Positions 24,084-32,789 of a DNA stretch of 64,000 bases are shown here, piece by piece (position 1 is the stretch's first letter; every line of letters begins with the position of its first letter). The position numbers were made by a program, and so were the translations under genes. Under the pieces are notes generated by a model. The model was not told the DNA's origin. It saw only the letters and a list, made by a program, of their open reading frames with translations, and did no database searches. The stretch covers positions 62,001 through 126,000 of the forward strand of contig JAHELC010000003.1 in assembly GCA_024644405.1 (NCBI GenBank), read 5' to 3'. Source of the stretch: Nitrospinaceae bacterium (GTDB taxonomy: Bacteria; Nitrospinota; Nitrospinia; Nitrospinales; Nitrospinaceae).

Positions 24084-24120
24084 AAAAAAGGGCAAAGCGC
24101 CCAAGCGCCTTGCCCTTTTT
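24084..24120 (-). terminator. Rho-independent terminator after the small cytochrome c gene
   Basis: On the minus strand, AAAAAGGGCAAGGCGC pairs with GCGCTTTGCCCTTTTT and a run of T follows. It lies 14 bases beyond the stop at 24134. In the plus direction it also ends in five T. Confidence 0.9.
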
Positions 24121-24133
24121 AAAAACTTTAAAT

Positions 24134-24565
24134 TTATTTCATCAATTCCGTGCGGATGTATTTGATGACGTTCCAGATATCTTTGTCTTTAAGAGTTTTC
24201 TGTGCCACCATTCCGGTTCCCTTGGAGCCGTTCTTGATGATATAAAACATCTGACCCGGGGGGATGTCTTTCATGGTTTTGGCACAGGTAAAGTTGCGGG
24301 GCTTCGGTTTCAAAGCCGCGCCCAGTTTACCGTTACCGTCGCCTTTGTCGCCATGACACATTTTGCAAGCCATCGGCTTGGCGGTTTTGTCATAGATTTT
24401 TTTGCCTGCGGCGGCATCGGCGCTGGCGGTCTTATCCTTTTTAAACATACCAGAAGGAGCTTTTTTGGTTTTGCGGGGCTGAGGACACTTGGTACCCGCA
24501 AAGGCAGTGTTGACCATGAACAAAGTCAAAACGGCGAAAATTAGAAACATTACAGATTTTTTCAT
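24134..24565 (-). CDS. Small periplasmic cytochrome c (monohaem, class I)
   Basis: A 143-aa protein with signal peptide (MKKSVMFLIFAVLTLFMVNT, cleavage near AFA) and one haem-binding CKMCH (67-71). The distal ligand is probably Met119 in GSKGTGMVAQ. The layout GDKGDGNGKLG after the haem site and DIWNVIKYIRTE at the end are typical class I cytochrome c helices. Two other Cys (27 and 94) could form a disulfide. It is a likely electron carrier between periplasmic enzymes and a terminal oxidase. It has its own consensus promoter and terminator, so it is a single-gene unit, probably strongly expressed. Confidence 0.9.
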   Translation of the reverse strand: MKKSVMFLIFAVLTLFMVNTAFAGTKCPQPRKTKKAPSGMFKKDKTASADAAAGKKIYDKTAKPMACKMCHGDKGDGNGKLGAALKPKPRNFTCAKTMKDIPPGQMFYIIKNGSKGTGMVAQKTLKDKDIWNVIKYIRTELMK

Positions 24566-24710
24566 CGGTGTAATCCTTTCAAATTGAATGAAGGTATATC
24601 AAACCAAACGGTAAACACTAAAAACCGGAAAAATCGAATTTATCCGCCGGATGCAAATAGGAGATGGGAACCAGAGACCGCGCCAGTTACCGGCAAAAAA
24701 TGAGTGCTAA

Positions 24711-24738
24711 ATTATATTAAATTTGAGACCTGTGTCAA
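24711..24738 (-). promoter_or_regulatory. Consensus sigma-70 promoter of the small cytochrome c gene
   Basis: On the minus strand a perfect TTGACA (24738-24733), a 16-base spacer and a perfect TATAAT (24716-24711) are present. The predicted start near 24704 gives a leader of about 140 bases. The remainder of the 24566-24876 spacer between divergent genes shows no gene. Confidence 0.85.
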
Positions 24739-24876
24739 CCCAAAATCCCTCAGCAGACGATCCGGAAAATTTCGGTATCACCCGGTCCCATTTACTTATC
24801 CGGATTTTAGGTTATCCTGTAAATAGATATAAAATAAGAGCTTAGGTTATTTATCTGTGGTTTTCTCCGATTTGGG

Positions 24877-26814
24877 ATGGCAACCGTTTTTCGAGAGCCT
24901 CTTTTCCAATCCATGGACCTTCTCCTTTTCGCGATCATTTTTCTGACGTTTTTTCTGGCGGGCGAAACCCTGGCTTCCTTCTGGAAACCCGTCTATTCCC
25001 ATATCCTGGAGCGACTGGTGTTTCATACCCTTCTGGGTCTGGTGGGGGTGGCGTTACTGACCCTGGCGCTGGCTTTTGCCGGAGGCATTTATCCGGCTAC
25101 CGGCTGGATCATTGTGGGAATCATTTTTCTGGTTTCCGCCAAAACCTGGCTGCAAGGCTGGCCGGAAGCTTCCAAATTTTGGTCGGCTCTTGGAAACTTT
25201 TGGAACAGGGAGCGCCCGGTCCGTATTTTTCATGGATTCAATGTTTATGTCCTGACGGTTCTTGTGATCCTGGCACTGATCCTGGCGCTCGCCCCCCCGG
25301 TGAAAACCGATGCGCTGGTGTACCATCTGGCCATTCCCAAGGCTTATCTGGAACACCACGGCATCGTCAATCTCCCCAACAATATGTACTCCTTCTTTCC
25401 CCTGTTGTTCGAGATGGTGTACCTGTTTGCCATGACCTTCGGGGTGGAATCGCTCCCCGCGCTGTGCGGACTGGGAATGACTTTTCTGCTTCTCCTGGGA
25501 TTGGGGGTTTATTGCCATCAATACCTTTCCCCGCGCCTGGCCTGGTTTGTACCGGTATTGTTTTTCAGCACGCCTACCTTTTTCGAGATTTCGGCTTCCG
25601 CGTATATTGATCTGGCGCTGGCGGGCTTCATGTTTTTTACCTTTTATGCCTGGGACCGCTGGCGGGAAACCCGCCTTCGCTTCTGGTTCTTCTACATGGC
25701 CCTGTTCGCGGGCGCGGCCTGGTCTACCAAACTGACCGGGTTGATGGTGCTCCCCCTGGTTGTACTGGGCATCGCTGTGGAAGGGAAAGAAGACAACAAC
25801 CCGGCACGGGTGTTGAAGCATATCGCAATCTTCTCCGGCATCGTCTTTTTGTTCATGGCTCCCTGGTGGTTGCGCAATTACCAATACTCCGGCAATCCTT
25901 TTATGCCGCTGTTGATGCAGTTTCTGGGCGGGGAGGACCGTGTCAACTGGGATCCCAACAGGGCGCTGATGTTCAACAGCTATGTCAGTAATTTCGGCAT
26001 GGGAAGAGACCTATGGGACCTGCTGTTATTGCCCTACAACCTCACCTTCAAAGCCCAGCCGCATTCTTATTATTTTGACGGCCAGATCGGCATCGTGTTT
26101 TTCATGCTGATTCCCGCGCTGATCGCCGGCCTGTGGAAACCCCGCCCGCCGCGATGGGTTCCACTCGGGGTATGTTTCGCCGTGCTGATAATCTTCTGGT
26201 TCGTTTACTTCCAATATGTCCGGTTTCTGGTACCTGCTTTTACAATGTTGACCTTGTTAAGTGTCGCCGGGCTGGACAAGGTGACCCGGCCCGACGGGAA
26301 CGGTTCCCCGCCGCGCTGGCTGAGTCAAATTCTGCTGGGCGTGGTGGCGTGCGGGGTGTTACTCAATCTTTATCTGATTTGGGATGTCTGGCTGAAAAAA
26401 GCACCGGGAAAATATGTCATCGGCCAGGAAACCCGCGACCAGTATCTGGCCCGGAACGTTCCCCGATATCCCATGTACCGGGCGATGAACCGACTGGACC
26501 CGGGGTCAAAGGTGCTGTTTGTCTATATGCGCAATCTGGGTTATCTGGCGGAGAGGTCGTTTCACAGTGACAGCGTGTTTGAGGCGCACACCCTGCAAAC
26601 GCTGCTGGCCCGGGACGCCTCTCCCGACGGACTCCGCCGGCAATTGCACTCTCTGGGCGTTACCCACCTGATGTTTGACCGGAATTACGTGTTTGGGAAA
26701 GAAGCCACATTTTCTCCGGACCACCAGACCGTTCTGGAAGGCTTTCTGAAAGACCGCGGCCAACTGCTGGAGCAAAGGCAGGATTTTTTCCTGTACCGTC
26801 TGGTATTGGACTAA
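24877..26814 (+). CDS. Polytopic membrane glycosyltransferase, GT-C/GT39-like
   Basis: A 645-aa inner-membrane protein with about 12 hydrophobic segments and a soluble C-terminal part (about 520-645). The first large loop has PPVKTDALVYHLAIPKAYLE (about 145-164), with an Asp-Ala-x-x-Tyr-His pattern like the catalytic loop of GT-C enzymes such as the ArnT/PMT group. The loop after the middle segments includes FMAPWWLRNYQYSGNPFMPL, common in uncharacterised GT39-like proteins. It probably moves a sugar from a polyprenyl carrier to an envelope acceptor. An alternative start lies at 24913. Four codons after a stop-rich spacer another gene begins at 26908. Confidence 0.7.
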   Translation: MATVFREPLFQSMDLLLFAIIFLTFFLAGETLASFWKPVYSHILERLVFHTLLGLVGVALLTLALAFAGGIYPATGWIIVGIIFLVSAKTWLQGWPEASKFWSALGNFWNRERPVRIFHGFNVYVLTVLVILALILALAPPVKTDALVYHLAIPKAYLEHHGIVNLPNNMYSFFPLLFEMVYLFAMTFGVESLPALCGLGMTFLLLLGLGVYCHQYLSPRLAWFVPVLFFSTPTFFEISASAYIDLALAGFMFFTFYAWDRWRETRLRFWFFYMALFAGAAWSTKLTGLMVLPLVVLGIAVEGKEDNNPARVLKHIAIFSGIVFLFMAPWWLRNYQYSGNPFMPLLMQFLGGEDRVNWDPNRALMFNSYVSNFGMGRDLWDLLLLPYNLTFKAQPHSYYFDGQIGIVFFMLIPALIAGLWKPRPPRWVPLGVCFAVLIIFWFVYFQYVRFLVPAFTMLTLLSVAGLDKVTRPDGNGSPPRWLSQILLGVVACGVLLNLYLIWDVWLKKAPGKYVIGQETRDQYLARNVPRYPMYRAMNRLDPGSKVLFVYMRNLGYLAERSFHSDSVFEAHTLQTLLARDASPDGLRRQLHSLGVTHLMFDRNYVFGKEATFSPDHQTVLEGFLKDRGQLLEQRQDFFLYRLVLD

Positions 26815-26907
26815 TGGCGGTTTTCCTCTATAATCCAAACCTTCTTTTAAATCCGGCAGGACACCCGCCCAGCTCAAGCTATTGGGAGGAACAGGAGAAA
26901 TATAGCG

Positions 26908-27507
26908 ATGGCACGTTTGGAAGGCAAAAATATACTGATCATAATCCCGAAGGATTATTACAACGAGGAGGAGCTCGAGTTTCCTTTAAAAAAATTCCGT
27001 GAAGAGGGAGCGGATGTACGCATTGCATCCTCCAAACTCAAGGAAGCCGTAGGCATGAAGTCCGGGCGTGTTATGCCGGATTTTCTGATCGTGGACGCCA
27101 TCGAGGGCATTACGGGAGACAGTTATGTGACCGGGGGCAAAGGAACGCGCCAGGTGCTCGGCGTGTTTCACGGTGTGGTGGTCATCGGCGGGCGGGGGGC
27201 TCGAAAATATGTGTGGCCCGACAAGCTGTCACGTTTACTGATACTGGACCGGTTCAAAAGCGACATGGTGGTCGCCGCCATCGGACAAGGTGTTCCGGCA
27301 TTGGGCATCGCGGGATTGTTGGAAAATATTGAAGTGGCGGCGCCACAAGATAAGCACACCCTGCCGGAACTGGACAAAGCCGCCGCCATTATCGCGGAGG
27401 AAAACATGGTGGTTCACGACCGGATCATCACCGCGGTCGGGGCCGAGGCGGTCGAAGAGTTTACCGAAGCCGTCATCAAGGCCGTGATAGAAACAAAAAT
27501 AAAATAG
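26908..27507 (+). CDS. DJ-1/PfpI family protein lacking the catalytic cysteine
   Basis: A 199-aa protein with the DJ-1/PfpI alpha/beta fold: NILIIIPKDYYNEEELEFPL (first strand and helix with the conserved acidic residue), GVVVIGGRGARKYVW (about 88-102, the GG-x-G turn) and VVAAIGQGVPALGIAGLL (about 120-137). The family normally has A-I-C-x-G at the nucleophile elbow; here Cys is Gly (AIGQG), and the whole protein has no Cys. It is thus unlikely to act as a Cys-based deglycase, chaperone switch or protease. AGGAG lies about nine bases before the ATG. Confidence 0.85.
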   Translation: MARLEGKNILIIIPKDYYNEEELEFPLKKFREEGADVRIASSKLKEAVGMKSGRVMPDFLIVDAIEGITGDSYVTGGKGTRQVLGVFHGVVVIGGRGARKYVWPDKLSRLLILDRFKSDMVVAAIGQGVPALGIAGLLENIEVAAPQDKHTLPELDKAAAIIAEENMVVHDRIITAVGAEAVEEFTEAVIKAVIETKIK

Positions 27508-27597
27508 GGATACCCGCCTACCCGTGACTGTTGCGTCACCGTGTCACCTGACCCTGTCGAAGGGCTCACCATGACACCGATGGCAGAACCTCATTCC
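27508..27597. repeat. Intergenic stretch with a CCTGTCGAAGG-type repeat
   Basis: TGACCCTGTCGAAGGGCTCA (about 27548-27567) resembles CATCCTGAACCTGTCGAAGG at 15760-15779. Both are short imperfect palindromes between genes, of a kind scattered in many bacterial genomes. No terminator with a T-run is evident for the preceding gene. Confidence 0.4.
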
Positions 27598-27963
27598 TCA
27601 AAGCCCGAGCTCGTCTCCTGCTCCTTCTCTCTCTTTTTGCGACTGTATTATTTTCTGGCGTATTTTAAACGCGTTGTTTAGATCCTTAACAACGTTTTCC
27701 TTGGCGTCGGGCAAGTGTATTTTTTGATTGAACTCATCCAGAGAGCGTTCTTCGAGCAGTTTGGCAAAAGCCTCGTCCATGAAAGGGCGGGTCATCTGCA
27801 CCACATTATCCAGCGATATGGAAATCCGCTCGTACCGATCCCAATTGCCCAGGATATGTTTTCTGAGAGACTCGGCCGAAGGCGAGCCATCCTCCGAGGT
27901 ACGGCCCGAGAGCATATCGTTCCCCATAAATTTATACACATTTACGATTAATTCGTTTTCCAT
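27598..27963 (-). CDS. STAS-like (DUF4325-type) small protein
   Basis: A 121-aa protein. The core ISISLDNVVQMTRPFMDEAFAKLLEE (about 47-72) and the following FNQKIHLPDAKENVVKDLN fit the STAS-like DUF4325 pattern, in which a beta-strand and a Ser/Thr-containing loop lead into a helix; the region that holds a phosphorylatable Ser in STAS proteins reads MTRPFMDEA. Such proteins are thought to act in protein-protein switching. The C-terminal tail is charged. No signal peptide. It precedes no obvious anti-sigma kinase gene, and its partner is unknown. Confidence 0.65.
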   Translation of the reverse strand: MENELIVNVYKFMGNDMLSGRTSEDGSPSAESLRKHILGNWDRYERISISLDNVVQMTRPFMDEAFAKLLEERSLDEFNQKIHLPDAKENVVKDLNNAFKIRQKIIQSQKEREGAGDELGL

Positions 27964-27996
27964 GGTTTCTTCCTGAACGGGGTTCTAACGAAAATA

Positions 27997-28485
27997 CTAT
28001 TCCTCAACAATGGCAACGGATTTCATTTCCATCCGCTGATCCGGATTGTCGTTGGAGTCGCGGGATTCATTGACGATCTTATCCGCCACGTCCATACCCT
28101 CGGTGACCTTGCCGAACGCCGTGTACTGGCCATCCAGAAAGAACGAATCCTTGACGCAGATGAAAAACTGCGATCCCGCGCTGTTGGGATCTTGAGATCG
28201 CGCCATGGAGAGCACGCCGCGCTCGTGCTTGACGTCGTTGAATTCGGCGTCGATGCTGTATCCCGGGCCGCCTGTGCCGTGGCTGGAACGATTGTCGGAT
28301 TTCGAATTGGGGTCTCCCCCCTGGATCATAAAACCGGGAATCACCCGGTGAAACGTGGTGCCGTCATAAAAATTCTTACCGGCCAGTTCCTTGAAATTTT
28401 TGACGTGTCCCGGAGCTTTGTCTTCAAAAAATTCCACTTTAATATTCCCGTGTGTGGTTTCGATTACTGCGACTTCCTTACCCAT
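27997..28485 (-). CDS. Cytoplasmic cyclophilin-type peptidyl-prolyl isomerase
   Basis: A 162-aa cyclophilin with FHRVIPGFMIQGGDP (about 45-59, catalytic Arg and Phe-Met-Gln), LSMARSQDPNSAGSQFFI (about 93-110) and FLDGQYTAFGKVTEGMDVAD (about 115-134). The prokaryote-type short loop is present. No signal peptide, so cytoplasmic. It is 23 bases downstream of a close homologue that carries a signal peptide (28509-29057), evidently a duplicated pair serving two compartments. Confidence 0.95.
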   Translation of the reverse strand: MGKEVAVIETTHGNIKVEFFEDKAPGHVKNFKELAGKNFYDGTTFHRVIPGFMIQGGDPNSKSDNRSSHGTGGPGYSIDAEFNDVKHERGVLSMARSQDPNSAGSQFFICVKDSFFLDGQYTAFGKVTEGMDVADKIVNESRDSNDNPDQRMEMKSVAIVEE

Positions 28486-28508
28486 AAAAAGCTCCTTTGG
28501 CTTAAGAA

Positions 28509-29057
28509 TTATTCTTTGGATTTAATGATAATTTTCATACTGATGGATTCGAGGGGATTGTCCCTTGCGTCCCGCGAAACGTTCACGATTTTATCCGCCA
28601 CGTCCATCCCTTGGGTCACTCTGCCGAATACAGTGTATTTTCCGTCGAGAAAATGAGCATCTTTGACCACGATGAAGAACTGTGATCCTGCGCTATCCGG
28701 ATCCTGGGAGCGGGCCATGGACAAAATTCCACGGTCATGCTTGGTACCATTGAACTCAGCCTTGATGTTATAACCGGGCCCGCCCATGCCGTGCATGGAA
28801 CGATCCGGCTTTTTGGAAAAGGGGTCGCCGCCCTGAATCATGAACCCGGGGATCACCCGATGAAAGAGAGTCCCATTGTAAAACCCCGTCTTAGCGAGAG
28901 TCTTGAAATTTTTGACGTGACCGGGGGCCTTGTCCTCGAAAAATTCCAATTCGATATTGCCGAACTTGGTTTCAATAACGGCAATGTCCTCCGCCAGCGC
29001 CGAACCCGCACCTCCTGCCAGCAACGCAACCCAAAGCAATATAATGATCTTTCGCAT
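28509..29057 (-). CDS. Exported cyclophilin-type peptidyl-prolyl isomerase
   Basis: A 182-aa cyclophilin with a signal peptide (MRKIIILLWVALLAGG, cleavage near ALA) followed by the same core as its neighbour: FHRVIPGFMIQGGDP, LSMARSQDPDSAGSQFFIVV and FGRVTQGMDVADKIV. It should act in the periplasm on exported proteins. The ATG at 29057 gives a normal signal peptide; an in-frame ATG at 29090 would add 11 residues and cannot be excluded. It is probably co-transcribed with the cytoplasmic copy. Confidence 0.93.
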   Translation of the reverse strand: MRKIIILLWVALLAGGAGSALAEDIAVIETKFGNIELEFFEDKAPGHVKNFKTLAKTGFYNGTLFHRVIPGFMIQGGDPFSKKPDRSMHGMGGPGYNIKAEFNGTKHDRGILSMARSQDPDSAGSQFFIVVKDAHFLDGKYTVFGRVTQGMDVADKIVNVSRDARDNPLESISMKIIIKSKE

Positions 29058-29158
29058 GGAACCCCCGAAAAAATGATTTAAACTATTCATTAACCCCCAA
29101 CGGTCCCAATACCGATCACCAGGCTATCGAGGGTCTGTAGTGGGGCCATTGTAAAGGA

Positions 29159-31282
29159 ATGAAAACTTTGTTGTCAATTGACATGCGAAATCGTGGTCCC
29201 CGGCTGCGCTCCTGTTTTGTCGGTTTCAGCTACCTGCTGGCTGCATTGGGGCTGGCCTGTCTGATTTTCGGAGCGGTGATTCCCCTGGCGGCTGGCATCC
29301 TGTTTTTGACGGCCCTGATGGTGTGTTTCACTCTGGAAACCTATCAGAAAATTCCGATCCACCCCCCGATCCGCTTTTCCATCTGGGTGACCGGGCTGGT
29401 CCTTGTTCCACTGATTTATTTAGTATGGAAGCCCCCGATCCTGGACCTCACGGTCTGGTTTCTGATTTTCATCCTGCTCACCCGTTTCGTGTTCAAATCC
29501 GAACTCAATGATTATCTTTACGGTTATTTGATCTCCATCGTATGCCTGTTGATTGGGGCCCTATTCATTCAAGACATGGTTTTCGGCCTGCTGTTCCTGT
29601 CATTTTATCTCGTGTTGTGCTGGTGTTTGATGTTTTACAACATGATGGTGGAGCGGGTGGGAACCCATTGCCCGCCATCGGAATTTCGCCATACCGGGGA
29701 ACACGAAGCCACCGGTTTTTCCTTATTTGCCTTGTCCGCAACCATGATCCTGGCCAGTTTTCTGCTGACAGCGGTTATCTTCGTCAGTTTTCCAAGGTTG
29801 GGGCTGGGGTTTCTGGCGCTGGACTCCGGAGGCGGGCCGGTCAGCGGTTTTTCCAACCAGGTGGAACTGGGAGAGGTGGGCCGCATCAAACAGAACGACA
29901 GTGTCGTCATGCGGGTGGAGTTTCGCAAAAACGGCCAGGTGTACCGCCCTCCTTATAAAGTCCTCTGGCGAGGCGTGAATCTGGATCACTATGACGGCAA
30001 AACCTGGTTCTCCACCATGCCCCCGGCCTGGCAGGCTTTAAACATTCGTGACCGTGGGGCGCAGTTGTTCACGGTACCGGCGCCCCGGGAAATGGTCATC
30101 CAGGATATTTATATGGAATCGTTCAATTCACCGGTGGTATTCACATACGGAATTCCCCTAGAAATTGAGGGGACCTTCAGGAAGCTTCAAATGGATCAGG
30201 GGTATTCCCTGAAGTCCCTGGACAAACACACCGGACCCCGACGCTACACCACCATCGCCGATATTGGGAATCCCATAACCAACTATCCCCATCCCACCCA
30301 CTTCAATATACGCAATATCTATCCGGACCGGTTTTTGCAATTGCCGAAGACCAGCCCCAGGACTCTCAAACTGGCCCGAAATTTGGTGAATGCGGGCGAC
30401 CCTGAAACGGTCAAGGCGCACAAGATTCTCAAGTATTTGAAAAGAAATTACGGTTATTCCCTGGATATGAAACGTAAAACCCATGAATCCGCGCTGGATG
30501 AATTTTTATTCGAGCGCAAAGAAGGCCACTGCGAATATTTCGCCTCCGCCATGGCCGTCCTCTTGCGTCTGAACGGGATACCGTCACGGATCATCAACGG
30601 TTTTGCCGGAACGGAATGGAACGAACTGGGCCAATACATGGTGGTCCGCCAGACCCATGCCCACTCCTGGGTGGAAGCGTATATTCCGGGCCTGGGCTGG
30701 CAAGTCTACGATCCCACGCCTCCCGATCCCACCGCCGTCTCCCATTCTCCCAATATGCTGGCCCGCAGGCTTGATCTCATGCGTCTGTACTGGCAACGAT
30801 ACGTCATTCGATATTCCATGCAGGACCAGATGCAACTGGTGGATTATTTCGGCCAGGAAACCCAGAACTTCAAAGACCGGTGGAAAAACTGGAAGGCCCC
30901 CAGTTTTAAGGAAATGCTGAGCACCCTCCAAAACCACCCCTGGGTGCTGCTTTTAATCGTGGCAGGATTTCTGGGATGGCGGTTTGGGTCCAAAAAATAT
31001 CAATGGCGGATAACTCCGTGGGCACCCCGATGGCCCTTTGCGGTTCAAATGTACCGTCAAATGCTGAAGCGCCTGGAGTCCCAGGGAATCTTCAAACCTG
31101 ATCATTCAACACACCTTGAGTTTCTGAATACACTGACCGGCCTGCCTCCGGAACAACGGGAAGCTGTGGAGTCAATCACACAATTCTACGAACGAAACCG
31201 ATTTGGCAACCGACCCTGCTCGTCCAGTGAGCAACATCATATCCAATCCCTGATCCGGCAAATAAGAATCCCCGGCCCTTGA
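29159..31282 (+). CDS. TgpA-like membrane transglutaminase (DUF3488, transglutaminase, DUF4129)
   Basis: A 707-aa inner-membrane protein. Residues about 15-225 contain six or seven hydrophobic segments (DUF3488 region), then a large periplasmic part with a transglutaminase-like core. The Cys-His-Asp triad is visible as EGHCEYFASAMAVLLR (Cys near 456), QTHAHSWVEAY (His near 502) and WQVYDPTPP (Asp near 519). A last membrane helix (about 595-612) precedes a cytoplasmic DUF4129-like tail. TgpA in Pseudomonas is needed for growth, but its substrate is poorly known. The ATG lies four bases after GGAAT; no strong Shine-Dalgarno is visible. Divergent from the cyclophilin pair. Confidence 0.9.
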   Translation: MKTLLSIDMRNRGPRLRSCFVGFSYLLAALGLACLIFGAVIPLAAGILFLTALMVCFTLETYQKIPIHPPIRFSIWVTGLVLVPLIYLVWKPPILDLTVWFLIFILLTRFVFKSELNDYLYGYLISIVCLLIGALFIQDMVFGLLFLSFYLVLCWCLMFYNMMVERVGTHCPPSEFRHTGEHEATGFSLFALSATMILASFLLTAVIFVSFPRLGLGFLALDSGGGPVSGFSNQVELGEVGRIKQNDSVVMRVEFRKNGQVYRPPYKVLWRGVNLDHYDGKTWFSTMPPAWQALNIRDRGAQLFTVPAPREMVIQDIYMESFNSPVVFTYGIPLEIEGTFRKLQMDQGYSLKSLDKHTGPRRYTTIADIGNPITNYPHPTHFNIRNIYPDRFLQLPKTSPRTLKLARNLVNAGDPETVKAHKILKYLKRNYGYSLDMKRKTHESALDEFLFERKEGHCEYFASAMAVLLRLNGIPSRIINGFAGTEWNELGQYMVVRQTHAHSWVEAYIPGLGWQVYDPTPPDPTAVSHSPNMLARRLDLMRLYWQRYVIRYSMQDQMQLVDYFGQETQNFKDRWKNWKAPSFKEMLSTLQNHPWVLLLIVAGFLGWRFGSKKYQWRITPWAPRWPFAVQMYRQMLKRLESQGIFKPDHSTHLEFLNTLTGLPPEQREAVESITQFYERNRFGNRPCSSSEQHHIQSLIRQIRIPGP

Positions 31283-31308
31283 AAAACTGTGTCAGGTGTC
31301 GGCGGGAA

Positions 31309-31350
31309 TTACGACCTTTTATTGACAACCTGTGGTCGTAAATATATATT
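31309..31350 (+). promoter_or_regulatory. Sigma-70 promoter with overlapping inverted-repeat operator
   Basis: TTGACA (31322-31327) and TATATT (31345-31350) are 17 bases apart, near the consensus. An inverted repeat, TTACGACC (31309-31316) and GGTCGTAA (31334-31341), encloses the -35 box, so a dimeric regulator bound there would block or alter transcription of the outer-membrane protein gene at 31390. Confidence 0.75.
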
Positions 31351-31389
31351 CGCAAACCTGAGTCCACCGTTCATCAATTGGAGATACAC

Positions 31390-32010
31390 ATGCCTCGCCT
31401 GCGGGTTTTTATGATCACCCTGGGACTGCTCCTGACCCTCACATCAAATGTTTGCGCAGAAGGCAGCGGTATCTATATCGGCGGCATTGCCGGCCTGTCG
31501 CTTCGGTCGGATACTATCCTTACGAGTCCGACCCTGGGATCCACGGTAATGGAATTCAGTCCGGGGTACACGTTCGGTGGATTTCTCGGCTACGATTTCG
31601 GAAACAACCTTCGGCTTGAAGGAGAGCTCTCCTATCACGAAAATCGACTGCGTACCGGCGGCGGGAAAGACCCTCAAGCCGTGACATCCTCCATGATGCT
31701 CAATGGGTTTTACACTTTACCCTCTAAAACACCATTGAGTCTTTACTTTGGGGGCGGCTTCGGGGTGGCGACCGCACAACTGGAAACGATCTCGCTGAAC
31801 CAGGTGATCGACGCCAATGAAACCGTATTTGCTTACCAGATTGAGGCTGGTGTTGGATGGGACTACAACCCAAAAGTGAACTTCAGCCTGGGGTACCGAT
31901 TCTTCGACGCGGCCAATCCTGAATTTGTATTGCCCACGGGGCACCGGACCCGAATGGAACTGGCAAATCACGAACTCATCCTGAAAATGAGGTATATATT
32001 CAACCTTTAA
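31390..32010 (+). CDS. Small outer-membrane beta-barrel protein
   Basis: A 206-aa exported protein with a signal peptide (MPRLRVFMITLGLLLTLTSN, cleavage near VCA) and an eight-strand-like OmpA/OmpX-type barrel: alternating hydrophobic strands such as SPGYTFGGFLGYDFGNNLRL, LYFGGGFGVATAQL and FSLGYRFFDA, ending in a C-terminal aromatic strand (LKMRYIFNL). GGAG lies six bases before the ATG. A promoter with an inverted-repeat operator precedes it. It is related in plan to the two barrels that follow, but more distant. The role is unknown; possibly adhesion or permeability. Confidence 0.85.
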   Translation: MPRLRVFMITLGLLLTLTSNVCAEGSGIYIGGIAGLSLRSDTILTSPTLGSTVMEFSPGYTFGGFLGYDFGNNLRLEGELSYHENRLRTGGGKDPQAVTSSMMLNGFYTLPSKTPLSLYFGGGFGVATAQLETISLNQVIDANETVFAYQIEAGVGWDYNPKVNFSLGYRFFDAANPEFVLPTGHRTRMELANHELILKMRYIFNL

Positions 32011-32171
32011 GTGCCATTCCCACCAGACGTCACCGCCTTTTCCATCAAACTCTTTGATTAAGGGTTCTTTAAATATTTCCAGTGGAACGTGATTTTAAAT
32101 TCGGTTGCGGCGTTCCCAGCCATTTGCTATTCTCCACACAATTTCAAAATGGTCTAACTTTGGGAGGGGAT

Positions 32172-32783
32172 ATGAAACGAATTTTTGGATTGGTTATCGG
32201 GGTACTGGTACTTCTGACTGCGGCACAGGTCTGGGCGCAGGTTCGTCCTCAAGCCATGTATCTTTCCGGAAATATCGGATTCGGAGTACGCCCGGACGCC
32301 AACCTCAGCGGCGCGACGGTGGACATACAAAACGATCCCGCCTTTGTGATCAATGGCGCGATTGGTGTGGAACTGAACCCCATGATCCGGGTTGAGGGAG
32401 AAATCGGATACCACCTTAACACCGCAGACCTTTTGCCCTTTACCAACGAGTTCACATTTTCGATGGTCAGCTTTATGGGCAACGGTTATTTTGATATCCC
32501 CACCAATTCTCCTTTAAGGCCTTACTTTGGAGCGGGAGTGGGATTTGCGGTGGCGGGAGTAGAAGAGGACGTTGGCGGAATCACCTCAACGGATTCAGAT
32601 CTGGTCGGTGCGTTTCAACTGATGGCCGGCATCGGTTTTGACATCAGCCCCAGGGCAACCCTTACTTTCGGGTACCGTTATTTCACCACCACCGATCCCA
32701 ATTTCTTTGTCGCCTTCGCCGGACCGTTTGAAACCGAATTCACCAGTCACGATTTCCTGTTCGGCGCCCGTTTCCGGTTTTGA
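32172..32783 (+). CDS. Outer-membrane beta-barrel protein, copy 1 of a tandem pair
   Basis: A 203-aa protein with a signal peptide (MKRIFGLVIGVLVLLTAAQV, cleavage at WAQ) and an OMP_b-brl/OmpA-like barrel: YLSGNIGFGVRPDANL, INGAIGVELNPMIRVEGEIG, YFGAGVGFAVAGVEE and LTFGYRYFTTTDPNFFV, with the terminal strand FLFGARFRF. GGGAGGGG lies just before the ATG at 32172; longer open-frame starts upstream would spoil the signal peptide. The next gene, six bases on, is a close paralogue. Function unknown. Confidence 0.88.
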   Translation: MKRIFGLVIGVLVLLTAAQVWAQVRPQAMYLSGNIGFGVRPDANLSGATVDIQNDPAFVINGAIGVELNPMIRVEGEIGYHLNTADLLPFTNEFTFSMVSFMGNGYFDIPTNSPLRPYFGAGVGFAVAGVEEDVGGITSTDSDLVGAFQLMAGIGFDISPRATLTFGYRYFTTTDPNFFVAFAGPFETEFTSHDFLFGARFRF

Positions 32784-32789
32784 GGACCC

